A DNA stretch of 64,000 nucleotides from Gymnopilus junonius (lineage: Eukaryota > Basidiomycota > Agaricomycetes > Agaricales > Galerinaceae): NCBI GenBank assembly GCA_015501075.1, contig JADNYJ010000125.1:58312-122311 (forward strand), written 5' to 3'. Below are positions 48,536-60,331 of this stretch, piece after piece; the first letter of the stretch is position 1, and each line of letters starts with the position of its first letter. Below the pieces are notes generated by a model, which did not search any database, was not told where the DNA came from, and saw only the letters and a list, made by a program, of their open reading frames with translations. Made by a program: the position numbers and the translations under genes.

Positions 48536-49820
48536 ATCTCTATGGAAAATGGACATATTTCCAAATGGATTGCTGCTATGGATTCCCCTTATTAGGATGG
48601 TTCTAACGAGCCCTTGAGCGTTGAAATTGGGTCCCAATTCATGATGTGCATCCCAATCTTCTATATCTTGCCCTTTCCAAGTTTTGGACTTTATAACTCC
48701 ACAATCACAAGGTCTATCAACATTTTGATGACTGTCCTGGATTCCTCTTGTCAAGGCAGTTTAAACAAGCCCTTGCGCATCAATATTGACTGCTGATTCA
48801 TAATACAGCGTCCCTATCTTCTATATTTCACCTTTTTGAGTTTCAGATGTTATAACTCCACAACCACAACACCCATTGCAAATCTGATTACTGCTCTGGC
48901 TTCCCCTTAATGAGCATATTCCAATGAGCCTTTGAATGTTGAAATTGGTCCCCAAATTGTGAAACTGTGAACCAGTCTCTTGGATCTTCCTCCTCAGTCC
49001 TCCTCAAAGGTCCAGCCTCAATATCTCCATGAATAATTTGTCTGCCAACAAGTGGATTGATTCTGCAGATTCCCCTCTTTAGTGCGATTCAAACGAGCCC
49101 TTGAATGGTGAAATCGACTATCAATTTGTGATACTATGCAACAGATTTGATATTTAGCCCTCCCTGAGGTGTTGATCTCATATCTTCACAATGACTGGAT
49201 CTCCTGCAATTTGGAGCACTGTTTCAGACTCCCCTTAATGAGCATATTCCAATGAGCCTTTGAACATTGAAGTTGGTCCCCAAATTGTGAAACTGCAAAC
49301 CAGTCTCTTGGACTTTCCTCCTCAGTCCTTCTCCAGGATTCGGTCTTAATATCATTACAACAGCTGTGCATATCATCAAGTGGTTTTTTGTGCTGTGTTC
49401 CACTTGTCAATACAAATCTTTCAAGCCCTCATGTGCAGGAATTGACCACTTAATCATTATACAGTGTAGCAACTTCCTTGATTTCCCTTTTGAGGAGGCT
49501 TCACCTGTATATTTCTAGAATGAGTTTAGCTATCACCAAGCAGTCTTCACTACTGGATTCTCCTCAAAAAGACAATTTTATGGAGCCCCTGCTTATTGAA
49601 ATTGGTTCCTATTGCATTGTGCAGCTATGCTGCCTCCCCAAATCTCTCAATTTTGTCCTTCTGGGAGATTTAAACTGATATCTCCATGATGAGTGGATGC
49701 GTCAATATGCAGTTTTTTGTGTTAGATTCCCCTTGTTAATGCAAATCAAATGAGCCCAACTTGTCATACAGTGCAGTAATCTTCCTAATTCACTTTTTGG
49801 CACATTCAACTCCTCCTTTT
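48536..49820. repeat. ~160-bp tandem array, third segment
   Basis: Anchors lie at about 48608, 48767, 48926, 49095, 49254, 49423, 49583 and 49752. Spacing here alternates between 159-160 and 169 bp, which hints at a two-unit period. The array fades at about 49820, where a run of T begins. Confidence 0.7.
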
Positions 49821-51980
49821 TTTTTATCTGGAACAAATCTGGTATCCCTGACATATCTTCAATGCTGATATGGATCAAAGAAGTTGTTGAATGGGGGCAG
49901 GGATAGGGAAGCTGGATTGGAAATTACCTATCTCTGATCACCTTGTTGCTATTTGCCAACTGCACTTACCTGGAATCACCTCTATCTCTCTTATCAAACC
50001 CAAGCACAATGAAGCTCCTGGTTCATCCAAGGATATCCTGCCTCTGCCTACCAATTAGGATACCTCCAACCAGAGCAAGTTGAAATAAAGAATCACCATG
50101 GAAGAGATCCTGGACCAGGATTGCAACTATAGAGAAAGTTCTCCTCCCTTACTAGAATTGTGAATTGGAGTAGTTGAAGAGACTCACAAGTAGTCTGAAT
50201 CCTTCTTCCTCTGTTTCTTATCATCTTTGTCTCCTTTGACTGAGTTGCACTTTATTGTTGCACCTTCTCAGGATTGACTCTTGGCTTCTAACTGTCTCCT
50301 CTAATTGAGTCGCACTTTATTGTTGCACCTTTAGAGGATTGACTTATGCTTTGATCTTTATGCTGCACTTTATAGCTGCATTGATTTAAGCTGTTTGGAA
50401 TGGCCCCTATATTGTGATCTATTGTGGAGAAACCTTCATGCTGCACTTTTATAGTTGCACTGGGTTGAGCTGCTTAGACCATTGTGGTGGGTACCTACAC
50501 TGCTGTACTTTGTGGAGAGACTTCATGTTGCACTTATAGCTGCACTGGGTTGAGCTGCTTAGGCCTTTGTAGATAGGTGTCTACCAAAAGAAATGTTATG
50601 TTGTGCCTTTATGGCTGCACTAGCATCAAATCATGACCCTTGTTAGTTCCATTATCAGAAGTCAAGCTAAACTTGATGGTTCAGCTTTCAGATGAAGAAG
50701 ATGGGGGCCAAAGTTCTATTATCTAGCAATGGCTACTTTTCAAGATGGATACTACCTCTCCTCTCCCAGTCTACCCTTTCCTCTCCTATTCTGTTCAACT
50801 TCTCAGTGACCCTTCCTCCTCCTGCTTGATCTACCCTCCCAGTAGACCTTCTATTATTTCTCTATTCCTCTTTATCCTCAAAATGACTGAATCCAATGCT
50901 TGATGTCTTCCTATGGTCATTGCTTGGATATAGTGCTCCTTCCAAGGAAAGTGAATTGATGGGGAAGGGCTTCAGTTTGGGTGATTCATTTGGCCAATGA
51001 TGATAATGGGCCCAGTATTGGAGGCGATTGAAGAGGCCTAGCTGGACCCACTTGATAGGGACCAGGAGGACTATTCATTTTTCATGAATATTGGGCAATA
51101 AACAAAACTGTGCCCAGTCCTCATCAACTATCTGTAACCTCTGCAGCTCTCCCTCCAGAGAGGTTATCTCTCCAATCATTTCCTCAGGCTCTCTCCAAAG
51201 CAAAACTGCCATCCCTTTCTTCAACTCTGTGATAGTGGGTTTAGTCATCCACCATTCTTCCCAGCTTCCCTTGGGACCATTGAAGCATTGCGAGAAAGTT
51301 GACTGGACTGGGGTTATCATATTAAATGAATGTGGTTTGAAAGAGTGGTGGGTTTTAGTGATAAATGTTTGATGGAGGGGAAGAAAGAAGAAAGCAGCAG
51401 ATCCTAGAAGATTTATATCACCGCAGTCAACCCGATTTGGCCAGACCATTCAGATGGAATTTCTCTCTTCAGCTCCATCAGCCACTGGTTAATGACAGCT
51501 TGATGATTATATTCTACCTCAACTCTAGTCTGTTCCAACTCAGATTTTTTTTCTCTATCTGGCATAGTACCTCTGCTCAAATCACCTTCCTCCTTGGACC
51601 TATCTCATCTATACCTATTCACTTTCCATCCTTCTTTGGTCACACATCTCTGATCACCATTGCATCCCTTCTGATGACCTATTTCTATGTGACAAAAGAA
51701 GGGGGGCAGGGGTGAATTAGGAATTTTGGTCCAATTTTTACTGGGGGGCAGGGGAGGGTAGGGTATGAGGCTAGGACTAGCCTCCTCTGAGGATCACCTA
51801 CCCTCAGGACTATCCTTATTGCCTTTCTGGGACCAGAGCAATACTATAGGCCTCTATGGACCTCCCCTACATCAGCAATCTAACAATTTGCTTTTCTGCT
51901 TTTCCTTACTTTTAAGCTATTTATAGCTAGACAAAAAGCGGAAAGTGAAAAAGGGAAAAAAGCTATCTATGGTCATCTAA
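49821..51980. other. Unassigned repeat-island sequence with short tandem phrases and G-rich tracts
   Basis: Between 50250 and 50620 the phrase TGCACTTTAT(A/T)G(T/C)TGCA is repeated five or six times at uneven spacing. The minus-strand open frame 51075-51449 (124 residues) has no recognisable domain. Two copies of GGGGGGCAGGGG occur (51701 and 51743). The second runs on into further G tracts and fits a four-tract G-quadruplex pattern (51743-51763). The general look is that of a decayed retroelement, unproven. Confidence 0.4.
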
Positions 51981-52099
51981 TTGCACTCTAAAGTAACTAG
52001 GCAGACAGGAATTCATGACAATGGTGGTCTATATATGAGTTCACATAGTAAGGCTGGAATTCATCGAGGGAATTCACATATGATATGTAGTCTGGCAGC

Positions 52100-55000
52100 A
52101 TCCCTGTACCATATTTGGGCAGTAAATGAGCACCTCATGCAATACTTTTCAGTGATATCACCTGTAGAGGCTGGTAGGTTGGTGTTCCCTCAGGTTTGAT
52201 GACCCACATGCCTGTGTCATGGTCACATCTATCGATGCTGGTAAGAACCAACTCACCAGGGCACATGGTACAGCCTGTCCATCCTCATTGGATGCATCAT
52301 CCATGAACGAGAAGAGAAGGTGAACCCATGCTATCATCATTCCGTTCATTCCTGGCAGTGAATCATCCATTACAATGAAGACCATGTCATAATGAGGAGC
52401 ACCATACCAGGAAGGATTGCAATGAATGCATTGGTGGTACATTCTGAATAGGCCACATAAATCACTGGGTGCATAGAAATGCATCATGCTGAATGAAAAA
52501 CGTGGATTTTACCACTGAAGTTGACACGATTCTCCAAATTCTCTGGAATTGCACATGTTGGGTGATGAACCAAATAGAGAAAGGATTTGAATGCTGATGG
52601 AAAGGTGGGTTCATTGATGTACTCCGAAAGTTGAGGAGGTCCTTGGGATAAATGCCTCTCTAGTTACACAACTCAATCAGATTCAAGAACACATGGCAAT
52701 GAAAATGAGCTGTGACATACCCAGTGAAGACCCCAAAAGTAATGGATGAAAGCCCTTGTGGTCTGTTCTCTGGTCCAGCATCGACCATGGAATGCCCATT
52801 CACAATCAGACCTTTGATCCTTCTCATCTTCTGGTCTGCCCAATTCCCCATCAGACATCACTTCATCATTGCCTTCTTCTTCCATCTCACCTGTGTGCAT
52901 TTCAAATGATGCAGCTGTGCTACCATGCAGTTTGCCTTCCCTCAGAAACCTCCCACCTCCAAAAGCCGCCAATTTTTCTAGTCAAATAATTGTTTGGAGC
53001 ATTTGACCAAGGGCCTTGAAATGGCTTGACCAGCGCCAAAGGTTCCTTGACAGCTTTGATGTGCTTTGATTCAGTTATTGAGGAGCAGAGCCCATTAGGA
53101 GACCCGAATAATGGGACCAAGGTGAGGTAGTGAGGCAGGGCATGCTGGCATGGTAAGGAAATTGATGAGTGCACACCCCTCGACAATGAAGACATTGCGC
53201 AGGTTATGAAATTTCTTCAGAAGGACTTCTGCAGTTGCCATGTTGCTTACTTGTAATTGCATTTTGTCAAAATATGTAACAAAGGTCCATAAATGTCGAC
53301 ATGCATTGGACCATCTTTGATGGCACATGCCCAGCAATTGCAGTGATGTAAACCTATAAGATGATGTGTGAATCAGTTGAGCAGACCCAAAATGGAGGCA
53401 AACACTCTTCATACCTTCATCAAATGCCTTTCGAATCATCACCAGTCCACTGCTTGAAAATCTCTCCCCCTCACTGGAACATCGAAGCCCGGCATACTGC
53501 AGAACTGTGGAAATACTGATAACATTCCTTAGTCACAAACAATGTATGTAAGTTGGGTATTACACACCATCGATCAATATCATGGATGATTTCCAGTGCA
53601 CGATTTTCACCATATTTGATGTGGAGATATTCATTGACCTATGTAACAAGGTGATCTTTGAAGGTGCCTTTGATGAGTTGATGAGGTAGATCATGCATAG
53701 AAGGACATGGATGTCTGCTCAAGGGAAATCATGCATGAAGGGCTACATAGGTTACACTCAGCAAGATAAAAAGGGAGAAAAGGGGGAAAGACTTACAATG
53801 ACATCACTCCCATATTCCATACTTCTCCCATGTGGTGCCTGGGTCAAAACATTTGATAATGAAGTCAGTCCTTTCATGGCATTGATGGTGTATGTTCGTG
53901 ATTGCGATCCAAGTCTTTCGGTTCAGCCTCGCACCTGGTTTTGTTCCCCATTTAATTGGGCAGCAGGAAGATCAAAATAGATGTACTTGGGACACCATCC
54001 TTAGACAATTCCTGCTAACCAAACTTGTTCAGGATAGTCAGCAAATATGGCCTGAGACTGTAAATTGCTCTTCAGAAGTGTCCATCAGGACAATGAACCA
54101 CCTCCGGTGTGGTCATTCCTGAGTGAAGTAGTGCAAATACTCAAGCTAGGCACATGTGATACATCTGCTGGACAAAGCGCTGGAATGCAGGATGTTTCCT
54201 CTGGCACTTATTGGCTGTAAACAAGAGTCAGAATAGCAATATTAAGGTGAAAATAAAAGCTCCAAACCTTTGGGAATAGGAAGGAAGGTGACGGGAAGGA
54301 CTGAATTTCTATGAGCTCATCTTGCAATGTTGGAGATGTTGCCTGGTGACTGATAGACTGGATGGTATTCTTGGTGACCAGTTGCAACTGAGACAGTCAT
54401 CTTGTCACTGCCAGCAATAACAGGCACCAGCATTGAACCATGCATGGCCTTGTCCTTTGCAATGGTATCCTGAAAGCAAGACCATTGTTAGATAGTATTT
54501 GATTTTTGTAATAAATGTCGATGCTCACAGCCTCCTCCCATGTCCAATCCGCAGACAATAGATCTGACCACACATGTTTGCCCTTGTGATTGAACCTACA
54601 AAAAGGTTTAGTACTAAAGCCATCCACAAAGTCTGTTGTTGCAAGCTGATGATGGAGGAGGATGCGCGAATCCCAAGTGCAGAGTTCATATGTCTGCATC
54701 ATCCATGCTGGGGGATTATCAGGAAGAGTACCTCCATATTTGATGTAAATGGTCTTGAATGGTGCATCGCCCTCCTGAATTGTGTCAATGGTCTGATATA
54801 CCTCTTGAGCTGAAGACCAAGGTAGAGGGGTCTTGCTCCCAGCTTTGAGGGTCGCCACAAGCCATAGGTCAAGGCCCTTGTTAATTTTACTCTCTGATGA
54901 CTGGAGTTCGATAAAATGGTAGTGTGCCCAGTCGAAGGCAAGTTGATCCTTGAAAGGATGCCATGGGTTGTCCAGTTTTGCATCAGGTGCAACAGTTGGA

Positions 55001-55351
55001 GGCAGCATGGTGTATTTTAGCAGAAATTTGCCATCGCTATCACATGGCAAACCTACATGAAGGGTCAACCCTGTCTATCACATTGAATTAACAACATAAC
55101 AACATACCATTTAGTTTTGGGTGGTACTTCATGTGGAATTGGAATGCAGGATCTGGCTCAGAATCAGGGGATAGAGGGTGATGGTGTACATTATAGTGCT
55201 GAGTATGACTGCAAATCTGGCTGAAGGTGTGCTCACAGCCAGGGAAAGTACAGGGAAAACTTTCAGGCATAGGAGGAAGAGCATCAAGCAGAGGCTGGCT
55301 CACCAATTGAAAAATGTAAAGTACAACAGTAAAACATACAAACAATAGCAA
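52100..55351 (-). pseudogene. Plavaka-type (CACTA-like) transposase, decayed
   Basis: Read from 55351 downward: a C2H2 finger (CTFPGCEHTF...HTQHYNVHH), the block DNPWHPFKDQLAFDWAHYHF, SAQEVYQTIDTIQEGDAPFK, IKYGGTLPDNPPAWM, a stretch with AGSDKMTVSVATG joined to EYHPVYQSPGN (near 54370), AIYSLRPYLADYPEQVW-like remains (about 54000-54070), IKGTFKDHLVT (about 53660-53700), LFGSPNGLCSSITESKHIKA (about 53045-53105) and PGMNGMMIAW...VPCALVSWFLPAS (about 52230-52360). This ordered set is typical of Plavaka transposases found across Agaricomycetes. Stops and frame changes occur throughout, so it is not functional. I could not find its terminal repeats. Confidence 0.75.
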
Positions 55352-55582
55352 AACTGACAGAAAATTGGGTGCAAAGAAGGATCAGACAACTGTCGTGAGG
55401 GAAAAAATGGGTGCTCCCCAACAGAATGGAAGACGTGTTATCCTCTGTGGGCAAAAAGGGATACCAGAGAGTGGGCAAACAAACAAACATGTCAGAACTT
55501 CACCTGCAAGTCCATTCAGTCAAACTCCTTCCAATACACCCACAGCCCTCTTCTCATCTTTCCATAGAACTGCACTTTCTTC

Positions 55583-56218
55583 ATGCCTCGCACCAGAGGC
55601 TCTTGGTCCCAATCCCATGCTACTGCCAATGGTGAGCAGGTGCCAAAAGCAGGGGTGACCATGCAGCCTACCCAAAAGACCAAGCATACTCACTCCCACA
55701 ATGCTAAACCAGAAGGCGAGCCTGTTGCAGCCAAGAAACCTAGAATGGCTATCACTAAGTCAAAATGCCAATGTGAAGCTGATGGCCCACCTTCAGCTGA
55801 TCTTGATCAAGCAGCACCAACAAAGAAGGCCAGAAAGGCCCCTGGCACAGCTGCAACTAAGCCAGTGTCACCTACTCGACAATCGGCACACAGTCGTACT
55901 CAGACCACAGCCCAGAGACCAACCCAGAAGCACAAACAGTACTCTCCAGAGCAGATCACTGCAGATAATGCTAAACAAGAGGCTGAGAAGTGATGCAAAG
56001 AAGAACTTATGAAGGAAAAGCATGACACCATGATGCAGATCGACCTTGCTGAGGATCTCAACAGAGCAAAGGCAGCCTCCAGAGCCATCAAAATGTTTGC
56101 TGATCTTGAACATGAGGGTGAAACAGAGGGTGAGGAGTTCGAGGGGTATGATGATGTGTCGGGTCAAGTGATGAAGAGGATGAAAACAGCTCAGAAAGCA
56201 AAGGCAATGAGCTTGTAA
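55583..56218 (+). pseudogene. Lysine-rich coiled-coil protein beside the Plavaka transposase
   Basis: Two nearly contiguous frames (55583-55993 and 56009-56218) give a Pro/Thr/Lys-rich N-part (AAKKPRMAITKSKCQCEADG) and a Glu/Lys-rich helical C-part (DLAEDLNRAKAASRAIKMFA), parted by a single TGA (55991-55993). It is read divergently from the transposase and probably belonged to the same or a neighbouring element. No named domain is visible. Confidence 0.45.
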
Positions 56219-56416
56219 AGCTCAAGGTCAGTTCTTCGGTTTCTTTACATGAGCTTGATACTTACAATATTACATAGGAGGCCAATAAACTACTTCAGCA
56301 GCAGATTGCAGCACTCTTACATGGAGAAGAGAGTGGTAAGAAGAAGAGTGGGGGTGGGAAGAAGTAAGTCAACATTATGGACGATTTGATTGACAGGATC
56401 CAGTACTTAGCACTCC

Positions 56417-56870
56417 CCCCAAATTGTCTCTGGACTCCCATGGGAATCCATGGGACTCCATAATCCCTGGGACTCCTTGGGAGTCTAGTGGGACTCCATA
56501 GAATCCCTGGGACTGGGTTGGAACTCCTATGGGATTGAGTGGGACTGGGTTGGGACTAGATGGGACTGGGTTGGGACTAGATGGGACTGAGTTGGGACTA
56601 GGTAGGACTGAGTTGGGACTGAGTTGGGACTCCCAGGAACTCCCATGGGATTGAGTGGGACTGAGTTAGGACTGGGTAGGACTAAGTTAGGACTGAGTTG
56701 GGACTGGGTGGGACTGAGTTGGGACTGAGTTGGGACTCCCATAGGATTGAGTGGGACTAACTTGGGACTAAGTGAGACTAGGTTGTGACTAGATGGGACT
56801 AGGTTGGAACTAGGTTGGGACTAGGTTGGAACTAGGTTGGGACTAGGTTGGAACTGGGTGAGAATATGTA
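56417..56870 (+). repeat. GGGACT minisatellite
   Basis: A degenerate array of about 10-12 bp units built on TGGGACT (for example GTTGGGACTAG and GAGTTGGGACT), with several dozen copies over about 450 bp. A variant with TCCATGGGA phrases occurs at the left end. The G triplets lie only on the plus strand, giving strong strand asymmetry. Confidence 0.9.
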
Positions 56871-57860
56871 GGTAGGACTTTTGTTTGCCATAGTGCAGAA
56901 CAGCTATGATGGCCAGACTCTGGGCTGCACATAAATAAACCATGGTAGGAAAATTAGGATAATAAAGTAATTAATTATAATTGAGACAGTAATGGGCACA
57001 TAGGTATGTTCAGTTTCTCATTACAGAGATTCATCAAAATTTCAAGGTAGAGCCAGGCACTCATTTATAGAATGTGCTCACTGGAGATTTTTATTTTTTG
57101 GTAGATTATTTTTTTTCTTGAAACCTCTAGTCTTTGGCACAAGCTCTATATCATTATCTGTATTCTAATCTCATAATGCTTAGTATCATCAGTCTGTGCC
57201 TTTTCTGCCTAAGAAATTGTGTATATTTTTTTTATAGATTAACAAATAAAATTTGCTCTTCTTCAGGCATTTTTCATGGTGCAAACTCGCCCTAGCTCTA
57301 AATTTTGTGCCCTATCCACTAGAGAGTTTTGATTGATAAAGAATTATCTTGTGGTGTATTACCAGTGACTGACTGTTGCTGATTCACCTCCCATGAGGAT
57401 TGAGTTTTTCAATAAGTTTGGTTTGTCTACCTTATAATTTACATATAAAGTCAAAATAGCTGACAATGTCTGAAATGAAGACTTGGGAGACTGAGATTTT
57501 CTTATAGAAGTAGATAATAGGCTGGCTTCAATAGCCTGGTTTGATTAACATTCTTTATCCAAGGGTTGCAAATGTTTTCCAAAATCTATAGACTTTTCAA
57601 AGATGCAACTAGTGGTATTTCTTTGTTCAACCAAACTCATACATATGGCAGACAGTACACAGTATCCTTGACCTTATCAGAGATGGATTTTTTATTGATT
57701 TGCCTAGTATTGCCACTCTGCACAGCTATAGGTTTAGCCAAAAAAGCTAGTGGCCTACCAATATATAGCAATACTGTGCATGAGGAACAAATTCAACAGA
57801 AGGTAGTGTGTATTTCAAATTTTGTGATACTAAAGTTATTTTTCTATACATATGGGGGGG
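56871..57860. other. AT-rich sequence ending in a polypurine-like tract
   Basis: No supportable gene. At 57852-57861 a seven-G run followed by AGTGTAAG resembles a retroelement polypurine tract and LTR start, and copia coding sequence begins directly after it, so two element remnants probably meet here. Confidence 0.35.
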
Positions 57861-60084
57861 AGTGTAAGACCTTGCAGGATCTCAGACAGTCATGCTTGCT
57901 TCTGGCCTCCAGAAACTGGACATTTTGCATTTCAGAGTTTGGGGATGCTTAGCCTATGTCTTTATTCAGAAGGACAAGGAACCCCTCTTGGACCTCACAT
58001 GGAGAAGTGCATCTTTGTGGCTACCCTACTGGATACAAAGGCTGGCAGTTCTACAATCCAACCACAAAGAAGTTTATTATCTCTGAAAGAGCTAAGTTGA
58101 TGAAAGGTCATTTCCTGGCATTGGTCCTGGTTTCAAGTCATCTGGTTCACCTCTCCCACTGGTTCTCCCTGCTCCTAATGCTGTTCCTGCACCCCTTGCA
58201 CCACCACTCGAGGTCTGGGGGGAGGATGATGATTTGGACACAAATATGAAGCCAGATGAGCCCCAAGTTGATCCAGTTCCCAAATTACCACCTGAGCACA
58301 CTCCTAGTCCAGAAATCCCTCCACCACCTTGCACTCCTTCGCCTCCACCACCTCCTGCTCAGATACAGCCTCCTGCAACTCCACAGCCACTTAGGTGCAC
58401 TACTCGTGTTATTAGAGCCCCTGGTGAATGGTGGAAGATCAAACTGCTCTCTAAAGCAATTGAAGAGGCAGAAGATGATGAAGATGATTTAGAAGGTGCT
58501 CTGGCTCCTGGAAATGATGCTACACCTCGTTCCTTCACACACGCACTAAAGACACCTCTGGGAGCTCAATGGCGTGAAGCTGCAACACAGGAGTACAACT
58601 CCTTGGTTGAGAATAACACTTGGGAAATTATGGATCTTCCTGAAGGTCAAAAGGCAATTGGATCTGGTTGGGTGTTCAAAGTCAAACACAATGCTGATGG
58701 TTCAATTGAGCGATTCAAAGCACAAATTGTTGCCAAAGGGTACTCACAACATCCAGGAATCGACTACAATGAGATCTTTGCACCTACCTTCCGCCCTGCA
58801 ATGCTGCGCTTGATTTTAGCATTGGCAGCCATTGAGGATCTAGAACTCCACTCTCTTGACATCACCTCTGCCTTTCCCAATGGTGACTTGGATGAGGAGA
58901 TTTATATGAAGCAACCTGAAGGCTTTCATCTAGGAGGACCCAATGCAGTCTGCAGACTTCGCAAATTGCTCTATGGACTCAAACAGGCAGCCAGACAGTG
59001 GAACAAGAAGTTACATGGAGTTCTGGAGGAAATGGGCTTCAAGTGAATTCAAGCTGATAGATTGTCTATATCTACTCCAACTCTGAAGTTTGCATCATTA
59101 TGCCTATCTACATTGATGATATCACCCCCTTGCTTCAAAATCCCAGTCTGCTATTGAGTCCACCATTGCCCAACTCTCTTCCTACTTCAAATGTCGCAAT
59201 TTAGGCCCAACTCAGTTCCTACTAGGTATTGGCATTGGCAGAGACTGCCCCAAGCACACTATAACACTCCACCAGCACCAGTTCATCCTGGACATGCTTG
59301 AGAAGTATGGTATGTCTAAATGTCATCCTGTCAAAACCCCTCTTCCTCCCAAGCTCCAACTTTCTCATTCTATGTCCCCTTCCACCCCTGAGGAGGAACA
59401 AGAAATGGCAACCATTCCTTACTGTCTGCAGTTGGCTCTCTTCAGTATTTGGCCACCATGACTCGACCTGATATTGCTTACTCTGTGGGCTTTTTGGCTC
59501 GCTACAACTCCAATCCTGGTTTCAAGCACTGGCAGGCTCTCAAACACCTGCTTCGCTATATCAAAGGAACTTTGGGAGTACAAGCTGACTTACTCTGGCA
59601 CCAATTGATGTCTGAGCCCTTTGTAATGTACACTGATGCTTCACATGGTGACTGCATTGATTCAGGACGATCAACAGCTGGTTATGTCTCAATCATGGCT
59701 GGAGGAGCTATCAGTTGGTATTCTAAGTTGCAAACTCTTGTTGCACTTTCCACCACTGAAGCAGAGTACCTTGGAGCAGTTGAAGCTGGTAAAGAGATTG
59801 CTTGGTTGAGGAACATCCTTGGTGAATTTGGTTATTTGGCTACTGGACCTTCAATCCCCAAAATGGACAACCAAAGTGCAATCACAGTTGCAAAGAATCC
59901 AGAACATCATGGGAGGATGAAGCAACTTGATCTTCGACATTTTTGGCTCAGGGACAAGGTTGAAGAAGGTGTGATTGTTCCAGATTACATTCCAACAGCA
60001 GACATGATTGCAGACTCTTTGACAAAGTCTCTCCCTGCTCCCAAAGTTCACTTTTGCAGAGAATCAATGGGTGTGTTATCTTAG
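57861..60084 (+). pseudogene. Ty1/copia retrotransposon polyprotein, 3' two thirds, broken
   Basis: The left end is the C-terminal integrase region (LRVWGCLAYVF-like, then GPHMEKCIFV...GYKGWQFYNP). A proline-rich linker follows. The reverse transcriptase runs from about 58530 (TPLGAQWREAATQEYNSLVE, GWVFKVKHNADGSIERFKAQ, SLDITSAFPNGDLDEEIYMK, YGLKQAARQW) with its YIDD box near 59108-59120. RNase H follows from about 59450 (MTRPDIAYSVGFLARYNS, YTDASHGD, STTEAEYLGAVEAGKE, DNQSAITVAKNPEHHGRMKQ) to the stop near 60084. A TGA near 59044 and frame changes near 59130 and 59430 break it. Gag, protease and most of integrase are absent. Confidence 0.85.
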
Positions 60085-60165
60085 ATCTTTTCTTGTCTTT
60101 CTTGTCTTGTTTTTCTCTTTCTCTCTTGTTTGTAGACTTAGAGACATGTTCCAGTCATGGGGGTA

Positions 60166-60331
60166 TGTTAGAGTGACTCTCACATGATATGTTACATGTC
60201 ACAGAGTAGTTACATTGTAGCTAAGTCCTCCTGAAGTCCTTAGTTCTTAACTCTGGACTTCAGGTGAGTAGTACATAGTTTCTCCTTGTATTTAGTCAGT
60301 TCTTAACTCTGGACTTCAGTCCTTCTAACAG
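60166..60331 (+). mobile_element. 3' LTR of the copia element
   Basis: A 166-bp sequence runs from TGTTAGAG to TTCTAACA, so the ends are TG...CA with a perfect 6-bp inverted repeat TGTTAG/CTAACA. It follows a CATGGGGGTA polypurine tract 80 bp after the copia stop. Inside, TTCTTAACTCTGGACTTCAG occurs twice (about 60245 and 60301). No matching 5' LTR occurs in the window. Confidence 0.75.

Noticed and set aside
42886..49820. CRISPR array
   Set aside because: Units are ~160 bp, degenerate throughout, with no short identical repeats or unique spacers, and the genome is fungal.
43126..49820. Repeat-induced point mutation as the cause of decay
   Set aside because: Both target-duplication changes are transitions, but two sites are too few to infer RIP, and most breaks elsewhere are base losses, not C-to-T changes.
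56417..56870. Telomeric or internal telomere repeat
   Set aside because: The unit is GGGACT-based, 10-12 bp and irregular; it lacks the TTAGGG unit used by most basidiomycetes.
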